Assembly (NCBI RefSeq): GCF_007197575.1
Contig: NZ_CP041616.1
Span: forward strand, 3,968,001 to 4,032,000
Length of the DNA stretch: 64,000 nucleotides
Direction of reading: 5' to 3'
Source of the DNA: Ornithinimicrobium ciconiae
GTDB taxonomy: Bacteria; Actinomycetota; Actinomycetes; Actinomycetales; Dermatophilaceae
Position numbers and translations under genes: made by a program. Shown piece after piece: positions 8,200 through 17,927 of this stretch. Position 1 is the stretch's first letter, and each line of letters opens with the position of its first letter. Below the pieces are notes generated by a model, which searched no databases, had not been told where the DNA came from, and was given only the letters and a program-made list of their open reading frames with translations.

Positions 8200-9192
8200 G
8201 TGAGCGAGCAGGAAACCACCGATGGCCTGCCGGGTGAGCTGCCTGGCTACATGCCGGTCTACTCCGGCAAGGTCCGCGAGCTGTTCGCCCCTATCGACCC
8301 CGGCACCGGCCTCGTCGATGAGTCCCGGCTCCTGCTGGTTGCCTCCGACCGCATCTCGGCCTTCGACCACATCATCGATACCCCCATCCCCGACAAGGGC
8401 GCGGTCCTGACCCAGCTCTCGACGTGGTGGTTCGACCAGCTCGCCGACCTCCTGCCCCACCACGTCATCGACGCCGCGGTGCCTCTGCAGGTCGCCGGCC
8501 GGGCGCTCACCGTGCGTCGACTGCGGATGCTTCCGGTGGAGTGCATCGCCCGCGCCTATCTCACCGGTGGTGGGCTCAGCGAGTACCAGGCGACCGGCAC
8601 CGTCAGCGGGGCGGCCCTCCCCGAGGGCCTCGTCGACGGCTCCGCGCTGCCCGAACCGATCTTCACCCCCACCACCAAGGCGCCGGCCGGACAGCACGAC
8701 GAGCCGATGACCTTCGAGGACGTCGAGGACGAGCTGGGCACCGCCCTGGCGAGCCGCGTGCGCGACCTGACTCTCGGCATCCTCGCTCGCGGCAACCAGA
8801 TCGCGGCGGAGCGCGGCATCCTGATCGCCGACACCAAGGTGGAGTATGGCGTGGACCCCCTCTCCCTCGGCCTCACCTCCGTGGACGACGAGATCGACTG
8901 GACCACAGTCGATCCCGACGAGGTGCAGGTGGTCCTGGCCGACGAGGTGCTCACGCCCGACAGCAGTCGCTTCTGGCGGGCCTCGGAGTGGGCACCGGGC
9001 CGCGTGCAGACCTCCTACGACAAGCAGGTGCTGCGAGACTGGCTGCTCTCCGCGACCAGCGGGTGGGACCGCTCCTCGGGCCAGGCTCCCCCGCCGCTGC
9101 CACAGGACGTCATCGAGCTGACCCGGGCCCGCTACATCGAGGCCTACGAGACCCTGACCGGGCAGACGTTCGTGCCCGCCACCCCCGCCTAA
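8200..9192 (+). CDS. purC: SAICAR synthetase
   Basis: Phosphoribosylaminoimidazole-succinocarboxamide synthase: joins aspartate to CAIR with ATP. It has 330 residues, the longer form of the family. Signatures SGKVRELF (about residues 22-29) and SDRISAFD (about 50) are near the N-terminus, with QFIRDxx-type features less obvious. The start is GTG 8200; the weak ribosome site GGTGAGG overlaps the end of repeat array DR2. It lies downstream of purD and 54 bp upstream of purL, probably in one operon. Confidence 0.95.
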   Translation: MSEQETTDGLPGELPGYMPVYSGKVRELFAPIDPGTGLVDESRLLLVASDRISAFDHIIDTPIPDKGAVLTQLSTWWFDQLADLLPHHVIDAAVPLQVAGRALTVRRLRMLPVECIARAYLTGGGLSEYQATGTVSGAALPEGLVDGSALPEPIFTPTTKAPAGQHDEPMTFEDVEDELGTALASRVRDLTLGILARGNQIAAERGILIADTKVEYGVDPLSLGLTSVDDEIDWTTVDPDEVQVVLADEVLTPDSSRFWRASEWAPGRVQTSYDKQVLRDWLLSATSGWDRSSGQAPPPLPQDVIELTRARYIEAYETLTGQTFVPATPA

Positions 9193-9246
9193 GGCCCCCG
9201 ACCCAGCCCGCAGCCCGCACCGCCTGCTCCGAGGAGACCGACGTCC

Positions 9247-12200
9247 ATGGCCACGCACGACTACGTGTTGACTTCCGTGCCCGGGGGCTCGGCCCTCTCC
9301 GACTTCCGGGCAGCGGCACTGCTGCGGCGCCTGCAGGTGGTCGCTCCCCGAGTCACCGCGGTCACCGCGCAGTTCGCCCACCAGGTGGCGACGGACACCG
9401 CACCTGACGAGGTCACGCGTGCTCGGCTCGGCGCACTGCTGACCTACGGCGTGCCTGTCGCGGCCCCCGGCGTCGCGGCCGGAGCGGACACCACCGGCGA
9501 TGAGCAGTCGGCCGGACAGAGCACCGTCGTGGTCGGCCCCCGGCTGGGCACCATCTCGCCCTGGGCCAGCAAGGCCACCGACATCCTGCGCAACTGCGGC
9601 CTGGACGTGCACCGGGTGGAGCGGGTCGTGGCCTACACCCTCACGACGGAGGGAGCGGACCTCACCGAGGCAGAGTGGGGCGCCTGCGCCGCGGTGCTGC
9701 ACGACCGGATGACCGAGTCGGTCTTCCCCTCCAGCGAGGCACTGGGCGTGCTATTCGCCGAGCGGGACGCCGCACCGATGGAGCACGTCGACGTCCTGGG
9801 CCGGGGCCGCGCGGCCCTCGCGGAGGCCGACCTGGCGTGGGGATTGGCGCTGGCCGAGGACGAGATCGACTATCTGGTCGAGGCCTTCACCGGCATGGGC
9901 CGCAACCCCACCGACGTCGAGCTGACGATGTTTGCGCAGGCCAACTCGGAGCACTGCCGGCACAAGATCTTCAACGCGGACTTCGTCATCGACGGCCAGC
10001 CCCAACCGCGCAGCCTCTTCGGGATGATCCGACACACCGAGGAGGTCAACCCCGAGGGGACCGTGGTGGCCTACAAGGACAACGCCTCGGTCATGACCGG
10101 GGGCCGGGTCACCCGGTGGGTGCCGGAGCGGGGGGCGATCGGCCCGAGCCGGTATGCCGGCCGCGACGAGGAAGTCCACGTCCTGATGAAGGTGGAGACC
10201 CACAACCACCCCACCGCGATCTCGCCGTTCGCCGGTGCCGCCACCGGCGCCGGCGGGGAGATCCGGGACGAGGGGGCGACGGGTCGCGGCTCGGCCCCCA
10301 AGGCCGGACTGACCGGTTTCATCGTCTCCAACCTGCACCTGCCCGGCACCGACGAGCCGTGGGAGGCCGACTCCTACGGCGCGCCCGACCACCTCGCCAC
10401 CCCGTTGGACATCATGCTCGAGGGCCCGATCGGTGCCGCCGCCTTCAACAACGAGTTCGGTCGGCCGGCACTCGGTGGCTTCTTCCGCGTCTATGAGCAG
10501 ACCGTCGACGGCGTGCGCCGCGGCTATCACAAGCCGGTCATGAGCGCCGGAGGTCTCGGTCAGATCAGTGCCGACCAGACCGAGAAGGTCCGCTTCCCCG
10601 ACGGGACCCTGCTGGTGCAGATCGGGGGCCCGGGCATGCGCATCGGCATGGGCGGTGGTGCGGCCAGCTCGATGGCCTCCGGCGCCAACGCCGCCGAACT
10701 GGACTTCGACTCCGTGCAGCGCGGCAACCCCGAGATGGAGCGGCGCGCCCAGGAGGTCATCAACCACTGCGCGGCGCTGGGCCCCGACAACCCCGTCCTG
10801 GCGATCCACGACGTCGGCGCCGGCGGGTTGAGCAATGCCTTCCCCGAGCTGGTCGACGATGCGGGTCTGGGCGCCCGCTTCGACCTGTCCGCGGTCCCGC
10901 TGGAGGAGTCCGGTCTCGCACCCAAGGAGATCTGGTCCAACGAGAGCCAGGAGCGCTACGTCCTGGCGATCGCGCCCAAGTCCCTCGGGGACTTCGCGAC
11001 GCTCTGTGAGCGGGAGCGGTGCCCGTATGCCGTGGTGGGGGTCGCGCGCGACGACGGCCAGCTGACTCTGGGTGACCAGCAGACGCAGGCGGTGGACATG
11101 CCGATGGAGGTGTTGCTCGGCAAGCCGCCGAAGATGACCCGGGACGTCGAGCGGCTCACCCGCTCAGCACCCCAGCTCGACCTGAGCCCCCTCGAGGCGC
11201 CGGCGGCCCTGAGAGACACGGCATACGCCGTCCTGCGCCACCCCACCGTCGCCTCCAAGCGCTTCCTCATCACCATCGGCGACCGGACGGTGGGCGGGCT
11301 GAGCCACCGGGACCAGATGGTTGGCCCGTGGCAGGTGCCGGTCGCCGACGTGGCAGTCACTCTCTCGGATCTGGTGGGGCTGGCCGGGCAGGCCATGGCC
11401 AGCGGCGAACGCACCCCGCTCGCGGCCGTCGACGGGCCGGCGTCGGGGCGGATGGCGGTCGGTGAGGCGCTGACCAACCTGCTGGCCGCACCGGTGACCC
11501 TCAGCGGCGTGAAGCTGTCCTGCAACTGGATGGCCTCCGCAGGCACCCCCGGTGAGGACGCCGCGCTCTATGACACGGTGCACGCGGTCGCGATGGAGTT
11601 GTGCCCCGCGCTCGGGATCTCGGTCCCGGTCGGCAAGGACTCGATGTCCATGCGCACCACCTGGGCTGGTGCCGACGGCGTCGACCGGCAGGTCATCTCG
11701 CCGGTGTCCCTGGTGGTCTCGGCGTTTGCGTCGCTGCCCGACGTGACGGGCACGCTCACCCCGCAGCTCCTGCCCGACTCGGCGCTGCTGCTGGTCGATC
11801 TCGGGGCCGGTCGCGACCGGCTCGGCGGGTCCATGCTGGCTCAGGTGCGCGGCGAGTTCGGTGACACCGTGCCCGACCTGGACGACCCGCAGGCCCTGCT
11901 CTCCCTGGCGTCTGCGCTGACGGCGCTGCGCGAGACCGACCTGGTCACCAGCTATCACGACCGCTCGGACGGCGGACTGTGGGCGACCCTGTGCGAGATG
12001 GCTTTTGCCGGAGCTGTTGGTGTCGACGTCGAGCTGCCGCAGCGCGAGGATGGTGTGGCCGCCCTGTTCACCGAGGAGCTCGGTGTCGTGCTCGGGGTGC
12101 CCGCCGACCGGGCCGAGCAGGCCCGCGCCGTGCTCGCCGCGCACGGCCTCGGCGAGGTGACCCATCTCCTGGGTCACAGCACCCGCGAGCAGCAGGTCCG

Positions 12201-13179
12201 GGTGCGCGGCGGAGGCGCGGCCCTGGACGAGCCGCTGCGGGACCTCGCCCAGGCGTGGGACGAGGTCTCCTGGCGCCTGAGCACGCTGCGCGACAACCCG
12301 GAGTGCGCCGAGGAGGAGCACGCTGCGGTCGGTGCGGAGGATGACCCCGGGCTGCACGTGGAGACGACCTTCGACCCGGTCGAGGATGTCAGTGCGCCCT
12401 ATCTCAACCTCGGGGCACGACCCGCTGTGGCGATCCTGCGTGAGCAGGGGGTGAACTCCCACGTCGAGACCTCCTTCGCCTTCGACCGGGCGGGGTTCGA
12501 CACCTTTGACGTGCACATGACCGACCTGCAGACCGGCCGGTTCGACCTCGCCCGCGCCGTGGGGCTGGTGGCCTGTGGCGGCTTCTCCTATGGCGACACC
12601 CTCGGAGCCGGAGAGGGCTGGGCCCGCTCGGTGCTGTTCAACGAGCCGCTGACCCAGGCGTTCGGTGACTTCTTCGCCCGATCGGACACCTTCGCGCTGG
12701 GGATCTGCAACGGCTGCCAGATGTTTGCCGCGCTGGCCGACCTGATTCCCGGCGCCGAGGCCTGGCCACGGTTCACCCGCAACCGCAGCGAGCAGTATGA
12801 AGCGCGGCTGAGTCTGGTGGAGGTGCTCGAGTCTCCCTCGATCTTCTTCTCCGGCATGGCAGGCTCCCGGATCCCGATCGCGGTCGCCCACGGCGAGGGA
12901 CGGGCGGACTTCTCGGCCCAGGGCGACGAGGCGGCGGTCCTGGCCGCGGCGCGCTATGTCGACAACCACGGCCGCCCGACCGAGGTCTACCCTGCCAACC
13001 CCAACGGCTCGCGTGGTGGGCTCACCGCCGTCACCACGGCGGACGGACGGTTCACGGCGATGATGCCGCACCCCGAGCGGGTGCAGCGCAACGCCCAGCT
13101 GTCCTGGACCCCGGGCGCCATCGGCGAGGCCAGCCCGTGGCTGCGGATGTTCCGCAACGCTCGCGTCTGGGTGGACTGA
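9247..13179 (+). CDS. purL: FGAM synthase, long single-chain form
   Basis: Glutamine-dependent conversion of FGAR to FGAM in purine synthesis. At 1310 residues this is the fused form: an N-terminal PurS-like region, two AIR-synthase-like halves (for example [20 protein letters not shown] near residue 318), and a C-terminal class I glutaminase. The nucleophile is in GICNGCQMF (Cys near 1155), and the His/Glu region is HPERV near 1275. Many actinobacteria instead use separate purS, purQ and a short purL, and none of those is in this window. The ATG at 9247 follows GAGGAGACC. It is the last gene of the purD-purC-purL run; a VOC gene converges on it. Confidence 0.95.
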   Translation: MATHDYVLTSVPGGSALSDFRAAALLRRLQVVAPRVTAVTAQFAHQVATDTAPDEVTRARLGALLTYGVPVAAPGVAAGADTTGDEQSAGQSTVVVGPRLGTISPWASKATDILRNCGLDVHRVERVVAYTLTTEGADLTEAEWGACAAVLHDRMTESVFPSSEALGVLFAERDAAPMEHVDVLGRGRAALAEADLAWGLALAEDEIDYLVEAFTGMGRNPTDVELTMFAQANSEHCRHKIFNADFVIDGQPQPRSLFGMIRHTEEVNPEGTVVAYKDNASVMTGGRVTRWVPERGAIGPSRYAGRDEEVHVLMKVETHNHPTAISPFAGAATGAGGEIRDEGATGRGSAPKAGLTGFIVSNLHLPGTDEPWEADSYGAPDHLATPLDIMLEGPIGAAAFNNEFGRPALGGFFRVYEQTVDGVRRGYHKPVMSAGGLGQISADQTEKVRFPDGTLLVQIGGPGMRIGMGGGAASSMASGANAAELDFDSVQRGNPEMERRAQEVINHCAALGPDNPVLAIHDVGAGGLSNAFPELVDDAGLGARFDLSAVPLEESGLAPKEIWSNESQERYVLAIAPKSLGDFATLCERERCPYAVVGVARDDGQLTLGDQQTQAVDMPMEVLLGKPPKMTRDVERLTRSAPQLDLSPLEAPAALRDTAYAVLRHPTVASKRFLITIGDRTVGGLSHRDQMVGPWQVPVADVAVTLSDLVGLAGQAMASGERTPLAAVDGPASGRMAVGEALTNLLAAPVTLSGVKLSCNWMASAGTPGEDAALYDTVHAVAMELCPALGISVPVGKDSMSMRTTWAGADGVDRQVISPVSLVVSAFASLPDVTGTLTPQLLPDSALLLVDLGAGRDRLGGSMLAQVRGEFGDTVPDLDDPQALLSLASALTALRETDLVTSYHDRSDGGLWATLCEMAFAGAVGVDVELPQREDGVAALFTEELGVVLGVPADRAEQARAVLAAHGLGEVTHLLGHSTREQQVRVRGGGAALDEPLRDLAQAWDEVSWRLSTLRDNPECAEEEHAAVGAEDDPGLHVETTFDPVEDVSAPYLNLGARPAVAILREQGVNSHVETSFAFDRAGFDTFDVHMTDLQTGRFDLARAVGLVACGGFSYGDTLGAGEGWARSVLFNEPLTQAFGDFFARSDTFALGICNGCQMFAALADLIPGAEAWPRFTRNRSEQYEARLSLVEVLESPSIFFSGMAGSRIPIAVAHGEGRADFSAQGDEAAVLAAARYVDNHGRPTEVYPANPNGSRGGLTAVTTADGRFTAMMPHPERVQRNAQLSWTPGAIGEASPWLRMFRNARVWVD

Positions 13180-13252
13180 CACCCCCCCTCACGACCGAGC
13201 GGAGCGCGCGGGGTAGTGCTTCCCGATCCCACAGCGCCCGGCGTGGCGTTCA

Positions 13253-13696
13253 CTACGGCTGCTGGCCTCCGTCCGTGGCCCACACCTCGAGGGCGCGCTG
13301 GATCTCCTTATCGGTCTTGGTCAGCGCCGTGCCGGCGATCCACTGGTGACCGAAGGGATCCCGGAAGCGCCCCTGACGCGCGCCATAGGGCTGGTCGTCC
13401 ACGTCGAAGATCATCGCCGCGCCGCGCTCGACCGCCGCTGCCACGAGCGCGTCGGGGTCGGCACACATGATGTCCATGACGAGCCCGCAGCCACCGTCGG
13501 CGGGGCTCCGGTCCACATCATCGGGATCCTTCAGCTGGATGACGTCGCCGCTGGGCAGATCGAGTTGAGCAAAGACCACGGTGCCGCCCATCACATACCG
13601 GCTGGTCAGGCTCGCACCCAGCACCGACTCGTAGAACTCGATAGCACGATCGGCACCTTCGACAACGAGCTTTGGTCGCACACGTAGCTGGCTCAT
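13253..13696 (-). CDS. VOC (glyoxalase/PhnB-like) family protein
   Basis: A 147-residue protein with the paired beta-alpha-beta-beta-beta modules of the VOC superfamily. It begins SQLRVRPKLVVEGADRAIEF and ends in DPFGHQWIAGTALT, typical of PhnB-like proteins. Substrate unknown. The ATG at 13696 has a poorly spaced ribosome site; GTG 13705, with GGGAGA about 11 bases upstream, is an alternative that adds three residues. It converges on purL with 73 bp between them and lies 37 bp downstream of the truncated dehydrogenase on the same strand. Confidence 0.8.
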   Translation of the reverse strand: MSQLRVRPKLVVEGADRAIEFYESVLGASLTSRYVMGGTVVFAQLDLPSGDVIQLKDPDDVDRSPADGGCGLVMDIMCADPDALVAAAVERGAAMIFDVDDQPYGARQGRFRDPFGHQWIAGTALTKTDKEIQRALEVWATDGGQQP

Positions 13697-13733
13697 TCCT
13701 GCCACGGTAGCGCCGATCTCCCGGGCGGGGCGG

Positions 13734-14181
13734 CTACTGGGCGGTCCAGGCACCGTCCATCGTGAGCGAGGTCCCGGTCACCATGCCGGCATCGTCCGAC
13801 ACCAAGAACGCCGCGAGCGCCGCGACCTCGTCCGGCTCACCCATCCGCTTGACCGCTGAGCGGGTCAGCATGATCTTCTCGACGACCTCGTCCTCGGGGA
13901 TGCCGTGCAGCCCGTGCGCCGAGGAGACATTGATGATCCGACCCCACCCCCCGGCATACATGTGCGGCAACGCCGCCCGGATCAACAGGAACGGCGCCTC
14001 CAACATCAACCGCTGGATCAACCGGAAATCCTCCGGCACGAACTCGTGGATCGGCGCCACCCGCTGGATCCCCGCATTGTTGACCAGCACGTCACACTCC
14101 AGCCGCAGCCCCTCCAGCGCAGCCGTGTCCGACAGGTCGACGGCCCAGGCCTCGCCACCGATCTCGGCGGCGCCGTCGGTC
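13734..14181 (-). pseudogene. Remnant of 3-hydroxybutyrate dehydrogenase (SDR)
   Basis: The sequence matches my recollection of actinobacterial 3-hydroxybutyrate dehydrogenases from IGGEAWAVDLSDTAAL onwards, including CDVLVNNAGIQRVAP and the C-terminal DDAGMVTGTSLTMDGAW. Two parts are missing. The N-terminal Rossmann glycine motif is absent because the frame is joined to foreign sequence near 14185. About 50 residues are also absent between SSAHGL and HGIPEDEV, including the catalytic Tyr-x3-Lys. The second join falls at a short direct repeat (GCACGG twice). With no cofactor loop and no catalytic tyrosine it cannot be a working dehydrogenase. Confidence 0.75.
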
Positions 14182-14187
14182 CTGCTC

Positions 14188-14343
14188 ACGCAGGCCTCGC
14201 ACACGCAGCGCCAGCGCGTGGACGCGGTCGGCGGCGTCGCTGTCCACCTCTGCCGCCGCCCGGCGTAGTTGCTCATAGTCGGCGACCGGCCGGTCCTCTG
14301 CGAGCAGCGCGAGGAACTGCTCAGGCAATCCGGGTTCACTCAT
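14188..14343 (-). pseudogene. N-terminal fragment of a GAF/PucR-type regulator
   Basis: ATG 14343 overlaps the stop of the upstream ornithine-cyclodeaminase gene (ATGAGTGA). It begins a reading frame of about 50 residues (SEPGLPEQFLALLAEDRPVA, then a helix with ALALRVRGL). This resembles the start of actinobacterial GAF-domain regulators that sit beside 3-hydroxybutyrate dehydrogenase genes; the match is from memory and is an inference. The frame then runs into the middle of the dehydrogenase, out of frame, so the rest of the regulator and the start of the dehydrogenase appear to have been deleted in one event. Confidence 0.55.
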
Positions 14344-15298
14344 CGGTCTCGCCACGGACGGCTGCCCGGTGCGCGTCCCAGACCAGCCCCGCCGCAACCA
14401 GATCCTCCAGCGCCGTCCCCACGGACTTGAAGACCGTCACCTCTTCGGTCGACTCGCGTCCGGGATGCGCCCCGGTGCACAGGTCCGCCAGGGTGGCTCG
14501 CACGTCAGACTGCTGGAGTGTGCCGTCACGCAGCGGGCCGGTCAGGTCACCGGCCTCGTGCAGCGCCTCCGGGACGTCGACGAACAGGCTCGCGGTGGTC
14601 ACCAGAGCAGGGTCGGCCTCGACCATCGCGGGGGTGAAGGCACCGATCAGGTCGACGTGCGTGCCGGGGGTGACGTCCTCGGCCAGCACCAGCGGGCTGG
14701 TCGCCGACGTGGCCGCGGTGATCACGTCGGCACGTCGCACGCCCTCACGCAGGTCCGTGGCGACCTCCGCGTCGAGGCCGTCAGCGCGGAGGCGGTCCAC
14801 GAGGTCCGCAGCCCCGGCCGGAGTCCGGCTCCAGACCCGTGTGAGACCGACCTCACGGACGGTGGCGTAGCAGGCGGGCACGGCCGCGGCCACGTTGCCG
14901 GCGCCGATCAGCAGGTGCTCACGCACCTCACGGGGCGCCAGGCTGTCGGCGGCCAACGCACTGGCAGCGGCGGTGCGCCACCGGGTGAGTTCGGTGCCAT
15001 CCAGCACGGCGACGGGCTGGCCGGTGCTCGCACTGCCGAGCAGGTAGGAGCCATAGAGCCCCGGCAGCCCCTGCTCCCGGTTGTGGGGGAAGTGGCCGAC
15101 GACCTTGACCCCGAGCCAGCGGCCACGTTGCCAGGCCGGCATGACCAGCAGCGTGGCGTCGAGGTCGTCATCGATGCGGTGGTGCGCGCGCTCTGGCACC
15201 ACCGCGGAGCCCGGCTCTGCGAAGGCTGCGCGCAGCCCTTCCACGAGGGCCGTCGGCTCGAGAAGGCTCCGGACCGTCGCGGCATCAATGAACTGCAT
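14336..15298 (-). CDS. Ornithine cyclodeaminase / mu-crystallin family protein
   Basis: A 320-residue NAD(P)-dependent enzyme of the ornithine cyclodeaminase, ketimine reductase and alanine dehydrogenase family. The Rossmann motif is LLIGAGNVAA near residue 130, and the substrate-domain signature KVVGHFPHN is near residue 68. C-terminal TVFKSVGTALEDL is typical. The true substrate cannot be told from sequence; proline or ketimine metabolism is a family-level guess. The ATG at 15298 is chosen over TTG 15310. It is followed with overlap by the broken regulator gene, so it was probably once part of a longer operon. Confidence 0.8.
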   Translation of the reverse strand: MQFIDAATVRSLLEPTALVEGLRAAFAEPGSAVVPERAHHRIDDDLDATLLVMPAWQRGRWLGVKVVGHFPHNREQGLPGLYGSYLLGSASTGQPVAVLDGTELTRWRTAAASALAADSLAPREVREHLLIGAGNVAAAVPACYATVREVGLTRVWSRTPAGAADLVDRLRADGLDAEVATDLREGVRRADVITAATSATSPLVLAEDVTPGTHVDLIGAFTPAMVEADPALVTTASLFVDVPEALHEAGDLTGPLRDGTLQQSDVRATLADLCTGAHPGRESTEEVTVFKSVGTALEDLVAAGLVWDAHRAAVRGETDE

Positions 15299-15393
15299 GC
15301 CCTCACCCAATCACCCACCACCTGCTCGCCACCCATCGACCAGCGCCGCGCGACCCACGAGGCGACCGAGCACACCGTGTTGCGCTCCCCGTC

Positions 15394-15903
15394 TCAGAAG
15401 CGGAAGCGGGTGCAGTCCTTGGGGAAGTCAAACCAGGCCATCGCCCGCCGCGGGGTGATCACGCGCAGGCCCCCACCATCCTCTCCGGACCACGAGTCGG
15501 GCCCGGGCGCGTAGTCCTGGTCGTGATACTTGCCGAAGGCCTCGGCCAGGCGTGCACCGAGTCCGTCAGCATCGGCGCGGCTAGCGACCGACTCACCCTC
15601 GATGATGACCACCTCGGTGCCGCTCTCCAGCGTCAGGGTGACTGCGGGGTTCCGCTCGACGTTGCGGGTATGACGGGTGGTGGGGGCTCCGTCATACCAG
15701 AACCGGCCCTCCAGCCACACGCCCCAGCGAGGCACCGAGTGCGGGGTGCCGTCGGGGCGAACACTGTTGAGCCAGTAGTGCTTCGCCCCCACGAGACGAG
15801 GCTCGACCTGGGACCAGGTGAGCTGGCCCTCCGCCGTCTCGGGGATGCCATAGCCGTCGGGGAAGACCGGCCGATCAGCGGCCGGTGCTGCTGGTGTCTC
15901 CAT
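15394..15903 (-). CDS. Pyridoxamine 5'-phosphate oxidase-like flavoprotein
   Basis: A 169-residue split-barrel protein of the PNPOx-like superfamily, which includes FMN- and F420-binding enzymes. The core reads AKHYWLNSVRPDGTPHSVPR, then FWYDGAPTTRHTRNVERNP and VVIIEGES, matching the cofactor-binding barrel. In actinobacteria such proteins are often F420-dependent reductases or haem-degrading relatives; the substrate is unknown. The start is probably ATG 15903, with a longer form from 15933 possible. It stands alone between the cyclodeaminase homologue and purA. Confidence 0.75.
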   Translation of the reverse strand: METPAAPAADRPVFPDGYGIPETAEGQLTWSQVEPRLVGAKHYWLNSVRPDGTPHSVPRWGVWLEGRFWYDGAPTTRHTRNVERNPAVTLTLESGTEVVIIEGESVASRADADGLGARLAEAFGKYHDQDYAPGPDSWSGEDGGGLRVITPRRAMAWFDFPKDCTRFRF

Positions 15904-15978
15904 CTCTCGCACGGTAGACCCAGGCACCGACACCGGTTGCCACAGGGCAGCACACCGCGTGCTCGGTGAGGGGGCAGG

Positions 15979-17274
15979 CTAGCTGTCGCGCCCCAGCAGG
16001 TCGAAGCGCTGGATGGTTTCCTCGCGGCCCGGACCCACGCCGATCGCCGACACTCGCGCACCGATCAGCTCCTCGAGCCGCAGCACATAGTTCTTGGCGT
16101 TCTCCGGCAGCTCCTCGAAGGTGCGGCAGTGGCTGATGTCCTCCCACCAGCCGGGCAGCTCCTCATAGATCGGCGTTGCGTGGTGGAAGTCGGACTGGTT
16201 GACCGGCATCGAGTCGTGCCGCACTCCCTGCACGTCATAGGCCACACAGACCGGGACCTTCTCCAGGCCGGTGAGGATGTCGAGCTTGGTGATGACGAAG
16301 TCGGTGACGCCGTTGATGCGCTGGGCATAGCGGCCCATGACGGCGTCGACCCACCCGCAGCGCCGCGGACGCCCGGTGGTGGTGCCGTACTCCGCGCCGG
16401 TCTTGCGCAGGAACTCGCCCATGTCGTCGTGCAGCTCCGTCGGGAACGGCCCCTCCCCGACCCGACTCGTGTAGGCCTTGAGGATGCCGATCACGCTGTC
16501 GATCCGGGTCGGTGCCACACCAGATCCCGTGCAGGCGCCACCAGAGGTCGCGTTGGACGACGTCACGAACGGGTAGGTGCCGTGGTCAACATCCAGCAGG
16601 GTCGCCTGGCCGGCCTCGAAGAGCACGGTCTTGTCGGCATCGAGGGCCTCGTTGAGCTCCAGCGCGGTGTCGCAGACCATCGGGCGGATCCGCTCGGCGT
16701 GCCGCAGCAGTTCCTCCATGACCTCCTCCACCTCGACGGCGCGCCGGTTATAGATCTTGAGCAGCAGCTGGTTCTTGGTGTCCAGCGCGGCGGTGACCTT
16801 CTGGCGGAGGATGGACTCGTCATACAGGTCCTGCACCCGGATCCCGACGCGGTTCATCTTGTCGGCATAGGTCGGGCCGATCCCCCGGCCGGTCGTGCCG
16901 AGCTTGCGGCTGCCGAGGAAGCGCTCGGTCACCTTGTCCAGCGTGCGGTTGTAGGGCGGGATGACGTGCGCGTTGGCGCTGATCCGCAGGCGGGAGGTGT
17001 CGACGCCGCGGGCCTCGAGGCCGTCCAGTTCCTCGATCAGGACGCTGATGTCGACGACCACGCCGTTGGCGATGACCGGGACGACACCGGGGCTGAGGAT
17101 GCCGGAGGGCAGCAGGTGCAAGGCGTATTTCTGGTCACCGATGACGACCGTGTGCCCGGCGTTGTTGCCGCCGTTGAACTTGACGACGTAGTCGACGCTG
17201 CTGCCGAGCAGGTCGGTCGCCTTGCCCTTGCCCTCATCGCCCCACTGGGCTCCAACCAGGACTACTGCCGGCAT
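15979..17274 (-). CDS. purA: Adenylosuccinate synthetase
   Basis: GTP-dependent formation of adenylosuccinate from IMP and aspartate, the first committed step to AMP. The 431 residues match the family length. The N-terminal P-loop [16 protein letters not shown] and the nearby [12 protein letters not shown] are diagnostic. The ATG at 17274 has AAGGTGG about six bases upstream, so the GTG at 17283 is not preferred. It lies on the opposite strand about 2.8 kb beyond purL; it is not in that operon but does place four purine genes within 10.5 kb. Confidence 0.95.
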   Translation of the reverse strand: MPAVVLVGAQWGDEGKGKATDLLGSSVDYVVKFNGGNNAGHTVVIGDQKYALHLLPSGILSPGVVPVIANGVVVDISVLIEELDGLEARGVDTSRLRISANAHVIPPYNRTLDKVTERFLGSRKLGTTGRGIGPTYADKMNRVGIRVQDLYDESILRQKVTAALDTKNQLLLKIYNRRAVEVEEVMEELLRHAERIRPMVCDTALELNEALDADKTVLFEAGQATLLDVDHGTYPFVTSSNATSGGACTGSGVAPTRIDSVIGILKAYTSRVGEGPFPTELHDDMGEFLRKTGAEYGTTTGRPRRCGWVDAVMGRYAQRINGVTDFVITKLDILTGLEKVPVCVAYDVQGVRHDSMPVNQSDFHHATPIYEELPGWWEDISHCRTFEELPENAKNYVLRLEELIGARVSAIGVGPGREETIQRFDLLGRDS

Positions 17275-17396
17275 GCTGCCCACCTTGCTGTTGGGGATTG
17301 TCCAGGGTCAGGTTATCTGTCACACCCATCAGGCAGTATGCCGACAGGCGCCAACCATTGCGGGTCCTGACAGCGTTGGAGGGGTAGGAGGTGGTC

Positions 17397-17927
17397 ATGA
17401 GCGATCCCGGTGCGGCCTTTGTCGCCTATGTCAACGCCCGGCGCAGCGCGTTGCTGCGCTCGGCGACGTTGATCACCGGTGACTCGCACACGGCCCAGGA
17501 CCTCCTGCAGGACGCGCTGATCAAGCTGGCGGCGCGGTGGGAGCGCGTGAGCGACGGGAGTCCCGACGCCTACGTGCGCCGGATCATGTTCCACGACAAC
17601 GTCTCCCGGTGGCGCCGCACCGGCCGAGAGGTCCTGGTCGGTGAGGTCGCCGAGGGCGCCCGACCGCTGGGTGGGTCGGAGCCGCCGGACCCCGGCCGGG
17701 TCGTGACCGGGCTGGACGTGCGACGGGCCCTGGCCGAGCTCACCGACAAGCAGCGGGCGGTGCTGGTCCTGCGCTATTACGACGACCTGTCCGAGACCCA
17801 GATCGCGCAGACCCTCGGGGTCAGCAATGGCACGGTCAAGAGCCAGGCGCACGCCGCGCTGAGGCGCCTGCGGGAGCTGCTCCCGGAGGCGGCCGAGGCC
17901 CTCGTGGGATCGGAGGAGACACCATGA
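17397..17927 (+). CDS. SigE-family RNA polymerase sigma factor
   Basis: A 176-residue group 4 sigma factor with region 2 (DLLQDALIKLAARWERV) and region 4 (LSETQIAQTLGVSNGTVKSQ). The ATG at 17397 follows a strong GGAGG at five bases. Its stop overlaps the start of the next gene (ATGA), so the two are translationally coupled. ECF-like sigma factors are commonly paired with an adjacent membrane anti-sigma factor, and the partner here has the right topology. No anti-sigma domain signature was recognised in the partner, so that role is inferred from position only. Confidence 0.85.
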   Translation: MSDPGAAFVAYVNARRSALLRSATLITGDSHTAQDLLQDALIKLAARWERVSDGSPDAYVRRIMFHDNVSRWRRTGREVLVGEVAEGARPLGGSEPPDPGRVVTGLDVRRALAELTDKQRAVLVLRYYDDLSETQIAQTLGVSNGTVKSQAHAALRRLRELLPEAAEALVGSEETP

